A DNA stretch of 9,638 nucleotides from Chitinophagaceae bacterium (lineage in GTDB: Bacteria; Bacteroidota; Bacteroidia; Chitinophagales; Chitinophagaceae), in assembly GCA_947459455.1 (NCBI GenBank), contig CANHEC010000043.1:1-9638 (forward strand). The letters run 5' to 3'. The first letter of the stretch is position 1. Each line of letters begins with the position of its first letter. Shown here piece by piece: positions 5,092 through 9,638 of this stretch. Position numbers and translations under genes: made by a program. Under the pieces are notes generated by a model, which saw only the letters and a program-made list of their open reading frames with translations, searched no databases and was not told the origin of the DNA.

Positions 5092-8000
5092 TTAGAACCA
5101 GCTGCCAATCCAGGTTTCATCGGCTTCGCCTTTCAGGCGCTTACGGCGCAAGGCTACTTTGCGACGATGTATGAGCGATGCCACGATGCTGAGCGGAATG
5201 AACAGCAAAGTGAGCGGTGGTACGCCCAGGAAGCTGATCCATTTGCCGCCAAAAGCACGGCGCATGGGGCGGCGCAGGCGTTCGGCCATCAGGTACATGG
5301 CGGGCACTACTATCAGCGTCATGAAGAAGGCGAAGATGAGACCGTAGATGATGGTCCAGCTAAGCGGCTTCCAGAAGACAGCGTTGTCGCCGCCAAAGAA
5401 GATGTGCGGGTTGAGCTCTTCGAACATGGCAATGAAGTCGATATTGAGGCCCACTGCCAGCGGAATGAGGCCCAGGATGGCTGCCACCGCTGTAAGCAAC
5501 ACAGGAATGATACGGGTTTTGCCGGCCTGTATCACTGCTTCGCGGGTACGCATGCCACGGCTACGCAGTTCATCGGCAAACTCGATTACGAGGATACCGT
5601 TTTTCACCACAATACCCGCCAGGCCTACAATACCGATACCAGTCATGACCACCGATACCTGCATGCCCGACATGGCAAAGCCAAGCAGCACACCAATAAC
5701 GGAGAAGATAATTTCGGTAAGAATAATGATGGGCTTGCTGATGCTATTGAACTGCAATACCAGTATGAACAAGATGAGTGCCAGTGCTACCAGCAAGGCA
5801 TTGGCGAGGAAGGTGCCGGCTTCTTCCTGCTGTTCGCCTTCGCCCGTTTGGGCGATGGTCACATCATCGGGTTTCTGGCGGAAGTTTTCGAGCACTTTGG
5901 TCAGCTCGGCATTTACAGCTGTAGGGGTGTAGCCCTGGCTGGTCAGTACATTGCTGTACAGGGTGATCACTCGCTTCAGGTTTTTGCGCTTTACACTGCC
6001 ATAGGTGCTGGTCAGATCGATGCTGGCTACCGCCGAAATGGGGACCTGTTTGATCTGCCCGGTGTTGAAGTCGCGGAAGGTGATGCGCATATTCAGCAGG
6101 TCGCTCAGGTTTTTGCGCTGTATCTCACTGCTGCGTAACTGTATCTTGTATTCGTCTTCGTCGTCCTTCAGTTTGCTCACTTCCTTGCCAAACAATGCCG
6201 TACGGATCTCCATACCAATCTGTCCGGTGCTGATACCTTCTATCATGGCCCGCTGGCGGTCGACCGAAATGGTGATTTCCGGGTTCTGCAGGTCTACGTC
6301 CATCTTCAGCTCTTCAATGCCTGCCACCCGATTGGTATCGAGGTAATTGCGCAGCGCCAAGGCGGTGCGGGTCAGGCTTTCAAAGTTTTCGCTGCTGATC
6401 TCGATATTCACCGGGGGTTGCGTAGGCGGACCGTTGCTTTCCTGCGCCACAGATATTTCTGCACCCGGAATGCCTTTGATAGCTGCCCTGATCGAATCGA
6501 GATAGGGCTGTGTGCTGGCGCCGTGACGCTTTTCAAACTCTACAAAGCTTACTTGTATACGACCCAGTTCGGCACGGGTGCTGCGGTCGCCGCTGTTGGG
6601 GTCGCTGGCGCCCACTGCCACGTTGCTGATCACACTTTCTACCAGCGGGTTTTGCTTCCCGTTTTCCATGCCCAGCACTTTGTACACCCGCTTCTCCAGC
6701 GTTTGGGTTATGCTGTCGGTGTAGCGTACATCGGTGCCCGAAGGCAGCTTCAGGTACACGTACACAAAGTTGGGATCGCCGCTGGGGAAGAACACGATGG
6801 GTACCCGGCCGGAGCTGACTGCATTGCCAAATATGGCAAACGAACCAATCAATAAGCCAAACAAACCTACAATGATCCACACAGGGCGCCGGCCAGCCAG
6901 CGACCAGCGCAGCAGCTTTTCGTACTGGCGCATCAGCGCAGGCAAAAAGCTGTTTTGGAATCCCTTGATCATGCCATCGAGCACATAGGTATTGAATACC
7001 ATGAGGATGGCAAAGAATAGCAGCAGGTTGCCAAAGAAGTACCAAAGACCGCCACCGCTACTCATGCCTATCAGATCCAGTACAACGCCTGCAACCAACA
7101 TGACCCACAAAATGGGCTTGCGAAATACCGCCGACTTGCGCTTTACCTCGTGGCTCTCTTCGTGGTTCATGAAATCAACCGCAAATACGGGGTTCATGAT
7201 GAAGGCCACAATGAGCGAAGCTGTGAGGGTGAAAATGAGCATGGCCGGCAGGTAAATCATGAATTTGCCGATAAGACCTGGCCAAAACAGCAGCGGGAAG
7301 AAGGGTGCCAGGGTGGTAAGCGTACCGGTGAGTACCGGTATAAACACTTCGCCGGCAGCGTAGCGGGCCGACATTTCGGCACTGATGCTCCCCCGGCCCT
7401 CGGTAAAGATGCGGTGCGTGTTTTCGATCACCACAATGGCATCATCTACAATAATGCCGAGACCAAACAGCAGGGCAAACAGGACAATGAAATTGAGGGT
7501 AATGCCAGTGCCTACAATAAGATCGCCCACAGGCAAAAACACAAAGGCGACGAACATGCTCAGCGGCACACTCAGGGCTACAAAGAAGGCATTGGTAACG
7601 CCCATGAAGAACATGAGTACCAGCAGTACGAAAATGAAGCCCAGTACGATGGTATTGACCAGCTCATTGAAAGAGGCCTTGGTGGTTTTGCTCTGGTCGC
7701 CGGTAATTACCACATTCAGGTCCTTGGGAAACTCTTTTTGCTGCAGTTCTTCCACTACCTTCTTCACACCATCTGCCGCGTTGATCAGGTTTTCGCCGCT
7801 GCGCTTGATGATGTTGAGCGTAACCACCGGTTGGGCGGGGGCAATATTGGTGCCCAGGCGGGCATAGCTTTCTTTTTCCTTGATGGTATCGCGGATGTCA
7901 GCCAGGTCTTTGAGGTAAATACTGCCACCACGGTTGTTTTTCACCACCACATTGTACAGGTCGAAGGCGCTTTTGAACTGGCCCTTGATCTGGAGGTTGC

Positions 8001-8727
8001 GCTTCATGCTGCCGGCTTCCAGCAGGCCACCGCTGATGTCGGCATTCTCACGGGCAATGGCATTTTCAACGTCGGTAAATGTGACGCCGGCACTTTGCAT
8101 TTTAAAGTTGTCGACGTTTACCTGTATTTCCCGCTCGGGTGCACCCACCAGGTCTACCCGGGTTATTTCGCCCAGTTCTTCGATGCGGTCTTTCAGGCGA
8201 TCGGCATATTCTTTCAGCTTTACCAGGTCGTAGTTGCCGCTCACGTTTACATACATAATCGGAAACTCGGAAAATGAAATTTCCTGTACGACGGGCAGCT
8301 GGGTCAGGTTGTTAGGTAAATCTTTTTTGGCTTTGTCTACCGCGTCTTTCACCTTTTGTACGGCCACATCCACTTTTACATCGGTATCAAACTCCACGAT
8401 GACGGCCGAAAAGTCCTGCAGCGAGTTGCTGGTGATTTTTTTCACCTTCACGCCGCTCAGGCCCTTCAGTTGTTTTTCGATGGGGCGGGTCACCAGGTTT
8501 TCCATGTCGCGGGGGCTATTGCCCACATACACGGTTTGCACGTATACCTGTGGTACTACAATGTCGGGGAACTGCTCTTTGGGCAGGGTAATGAACTGGA
8601 CGACACCCCAAATGGTGATGAACAGCATCAGCAGATAGATGGAGGTCTTGTTCTTGACCGACCAGGTGGTGGGCTTGAACTCCTTTATCTTGGCCAGTTC
8701 TGCTTTCAGTTTTTCTAATGCAGTCAC
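5092..8727 (-). CDS. RND (HAE1/AcrB-like) inner-membrane efflux transporter
   Basis: 1211-residue proton-driven pump that exports hydrophobic compounds through a tripartite complex with the adaptor encoded just upstream. The start is GTG at 8727 after an A-rich stretch. No ATG is available before Met34, which lies inside the first membrane helix. TM1 is about 29-48, then a periplasmic porter domain up to about 350 with KEQFPDIVVPQVYV (50-63). TM2-TM6 lie at about 355-515, including the proton-relay motif GIIVDDAIVVIENTHR (424-439) with Asp428-Asp429. TM7 is about 614-634, then the second periplasmic domain. TM8-TM12 lie at about 973-1147, with VVKNGILVIEFADELR (1040-1055) carrying the relay Lys1042. 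No Met-rich metal-export signature is seen, so a drug, bile or lipid-type HAE1 pump is more likely than CusA. Unusual for AcrB (about 1050 residues) are two extra hydrophobic segments at 538-555 and 560-582 and a C-terminal one at 1163-1187 with a basic tail. The substrate is unknown. Confidence 0.95.
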   Translation of the reverse strand: MTALEKLKAELAKIKEFKPTTWSVKNKTSIYLLMLFITIWGVVQFITLPKEQFPDIVVPQVYVQTVYVGNSPRDMENLVTRPIEKQLKGLSGVKVKKITSNSLQDFSAVIVEFDTDVKVDVAVQKVKDAVDKAKKDLPNNLTQLPVVQEISFSEFPIMYVNVSGNYDLVKLKEYADRLKDRIEELGEITRVDLVGAPEREIQVNVDNFKMQSAGVTFTDVENAIARENADISGGLLEAGSMKRNLQIKGQFKSAFDLYNVVVKNNRGGSIYLKDLADIRDTIKEKESYARLGTNIAPAQPVVTLNIIKRSGENLINAADGVKKVVEELQQKEFPKDLNVVITGDQSKTTKASFNELVNTIVLGFIFVLLVLMFFMGVTNAFFVALSVPLSMFVAFVFLPVGDLIVGTGITLNFIVLFALLFGLGIIVDDAIVVIENTHRIFTEGRGSISAEMSARYAAGEVFIPVLTGTLTTLAPFFPLLFWPGLIGKFMIYLPAMLIFTLTASLIVAFIMNPVFAVDFMNHEESHEVKRKSAVFRKPILWVMLVAGVVLDLIGMSSGGGLWYFFGNLLLFFAILMVFNTYVLDGMIKGFQNSFLPALMRQYEKLLRWSLAGRRPVWIIVGLFGLLIGSFAIFGNAVSSGRVPIVFFPSGDPNFVYVYLKLPSGTDVRYTDSITQTLEKRVYKVLGMENGKQNPLVESVISNVAVGASDPNSGDRSTRAELGRIQVSFVEFEKRHGASTQPYLDSIRAAIKGIPGAEISVAQESNGPPTQPPVNIEISSENFESLTRTALALRNYLDTNRVAGIEELKMDVDLQNPEITISVDRQRAMIEGISTGQIGMEIRTALFGKEVSKLKDDEDEYKIQLRSSEIQRKNLSDLLNMRITFRDFNTGQIKQVPISAVASIDLTSTYGSVKRKNLKRVITLYSNVLTSQGYTPTAVNAELTKVLENFRQKPDDVTIAQTGEGEQQEEAGTFLANALLVALALILFILVLQFNSISKPIIILTEIIFSVIGVLLGFAMSGMQVSVVMTGIGIVGLAGIVVKNGILVIEFADELRSRGMRTREAVIQAGKTRIIPVLLTAVAAILGLIPLAVGLNIDFIAMFEELNPHIFFGGDNAVFWKPLSWTIIYGLIFAFFMTLIVVPAMYLMAERLRRPMRRAFGGKWISFLGVPPLTLLFIPLSIVASLIHRRKVALRRKRLKGEADETWIGSWF

Positions 8728-8804
8728 TGTTTTATTTTTTAGGTTGTGATGCCGGCGGCGCTATGCGGGCCAGCAATAGATAGGTGCGGGTGTAGCAATA
8801 AAGC

Positions 8805-9638
8805 TTACAGGGTGGTCGATACTTTCTGCCCATCGTACAGGCCCTGGTAGCCTTCCGTAATCAGTTGGTCACCGGCGGCCAGGCCTGCCTTTATTTCTAC
8901 TGAGTTGCCTTGTACCTGGCCAATAACCACTGGCTTTTTGCGGGCAACCATCTGTTTGCCTTCCTGGCTCACCACAAATACGTACTTACCTTTTTCGTCG
9001 GTTTGTACCACATTAATGGGTGCTACCACGGCATTAGGAGCGGCGTAGTCCAGTATGCGTACCAGGGCTATTTGGTTAGGCTTCAGGGCATTGTCGGCAG
9101 GCAGTTTAGCCTCGGTGCTAAAGCCGCGGGTGGCAGGGTTGATGCTGGCGCCAATAAAGCTGATATTCGAATTGTAAGTCTTGGCGATATCCGGCACGTT
9201 CACTTCGATTTTGCTGCCGCGGTTTACTTTGGCCAGGTAGTTTTCAGGCACGTCTGTCACCACTTTCAGCGAGGAGGTGTTTACAATGCGGATTTGAGGA
9301 CCGCCCTGGAATATCTCACCCACCTTTACCATTACATCGTCTACCACGCCGTTTACTTCAGCCATCACATTCGTCATCGACCATTGCTCTTTCAGCGTGG
9401 CCAATTGTTTTTCCAGCTGCGTTACATTGTTTCGGGCACTTAGTAGTTCTACTTCAGAGCCTATGTTTTGTTTCCACAGGTCTTCGCGGCGGCGCAGCAG
9501 ATCTTGCGCAAAGGCCAGCTGCGATTTCAGTTGGTCTTGCTGTTGCAGAATAATGCGGTCATCCAGCTTCAGGATGGGTTGGCCTATGCGTACCACATCG
9601 CCTTCTTGTACAAAAATTTGCTTTACCTGGCCGGGGCC
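8805..9638 (-). CDS. RND efflux periplasmic adaptor subunit (partial, N-terminus outside window)
   Basis: Membrane fusion protein linking an RND pump to an outer-membrane channel. The 277 C-terminal residues are present, and the frame runs open through the right edge, so the signal peptide or lipobox and the first part are missing. The visible part begins inside the lipoyl-like domain (GPGQVKQIFVQEGDVVRIGQ, then PILKLDD). Next comes a short alpha-helical hairpin (about residues 33-88, from LQQQDQLKSQLAF to TLKEQWSM), the second half of the lipoyl domain (VNGVVDDVMVKVGEIFQGG), a beta-barrel domain (LKVVTDVPENYLAKVNRGS, then the FIGASINPATRGFSTEA region), and a membrane-proximal domain ending LAAGDQLITEGYQGLYDGQKV. 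GTG codons near 9596 are internal valines, not starts. It precedes the pump gene by 77 nt, so the two are probably one operon. The 77-nt gap contains a repeated TATTGCT on the minus strand and no terminator-like hairpin. Confidence 0.93.
   Translation of the reverse strand, partial: GPGQVKQIFVQEGDVVRIGQPILKLDDRIILQQQDQLKSQLAFAQDLLRRREDLWKQNIGSEVELLSARNNVTQLEKQLATLKEQWSMTNVMAEVNGVVDDVMVKVGEIFQGGPQIRIVNTSSLKVVTDVPENYLAKVNRGSKIEVNVPDIAKTYNSNISFIGASINPATRGFSTEAKLPADNALKPNQIALVRILDYAAPNAVVAPINVVQTDEKGKYVFVVSQEGKQMVARKKPVVIGQVQGNSVEIKAGLAAGDQLITEGYQGLYDGQKVSTTL

Noticed and set aside
4993..6138. Long plus-strand open frame of 381 codons
   Set aside because: It runs antisense to the C-terminal part of the RND pump, whose family motifs are unmistakable. 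The predicted product is His/Gln/Asp-rich without any recognisable domain, and its beginning crosses the terminator hairpin at 5030-5068.
7150..8277. Plus-strand open frame of 375 codons
   Set aside because: Antisense to the N-terminal half of the pump. Composition is typical of a reverse-strand shadow, with no motifs.

Overview
The window reads as chromosomal DNA of a Bacteroidota bacterium, most like the Chitinophagaceae or a close relative. This is an inference from several signs. Start codons lack Shine-Dalgarno sequences and often follow A/T-rich stretches. Two upstream regions carry a TTTG / TAnnTTTG-type promoter. The window encodes a long HAE1-type RND pump with extra hydrophobic segments, a secreted GH29 fucosidase and a Lys/Ala-rich histone H1-like protein. 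All genes except the fucosidase lie on the minus strand.

Region 1 (about 1-1810) is an arsenic-resistance operon read right to left: arsR (ArsR/SmtB repressor), arsM (arsenite S-adenosylmethionine methyltransferase), then an ACR3-type arsenite efflux permease cut by the left window edge. ArsR senses As(III), ArsM methylates it, and ACR3 exports it. Upstream of arsR are two copies of the same operator-like inverted repeat (ATCGTA-N4-TACGAT). The upstream copy encloses the -7 box of a good Bacteroidota-type promoter. The downstream copy ends one base before the arsR start codon. No arsenate reductase is visible; it could lie beyond the left edge.

Region 2 (1922-3334, plus strand) is a single exported GH29 alpha-L-fucosidase, divergent from arsR and closed by a perfect 32-bp palindrome that can serve as a terminator for both convergent genes.

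Region 3 (3522-4926) holds two single-gene units on the minus strand. One is an AIM24/TIGR00266-family protein of unknown role. The other is a 147-residue histone H1-like protein made of KKAAPKK-type repeats with an Ala-Pro tail. Strong hairpin terminators separate them from each other and from the next operon.

Region 4 (5092-9638) is the 3' part of an RND efflux operon on the minus strand. The periplasmic adaptor (membrane fusion protein, 5' end outside the window) comes first, then the 1211-residue inner-membrane pump with a GTG start, then a terminator. An outer-membrane TolC-like gene, if present, would be to the right of the window. I see no RNA genes, insertion sequences or CRISPR arrays. 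The genes are mostly recognisable families. The most distinctive signals are the paired ars operators, the repetitive histone-like gene, the palindromic terminators and the extra membrane segments of the pump.
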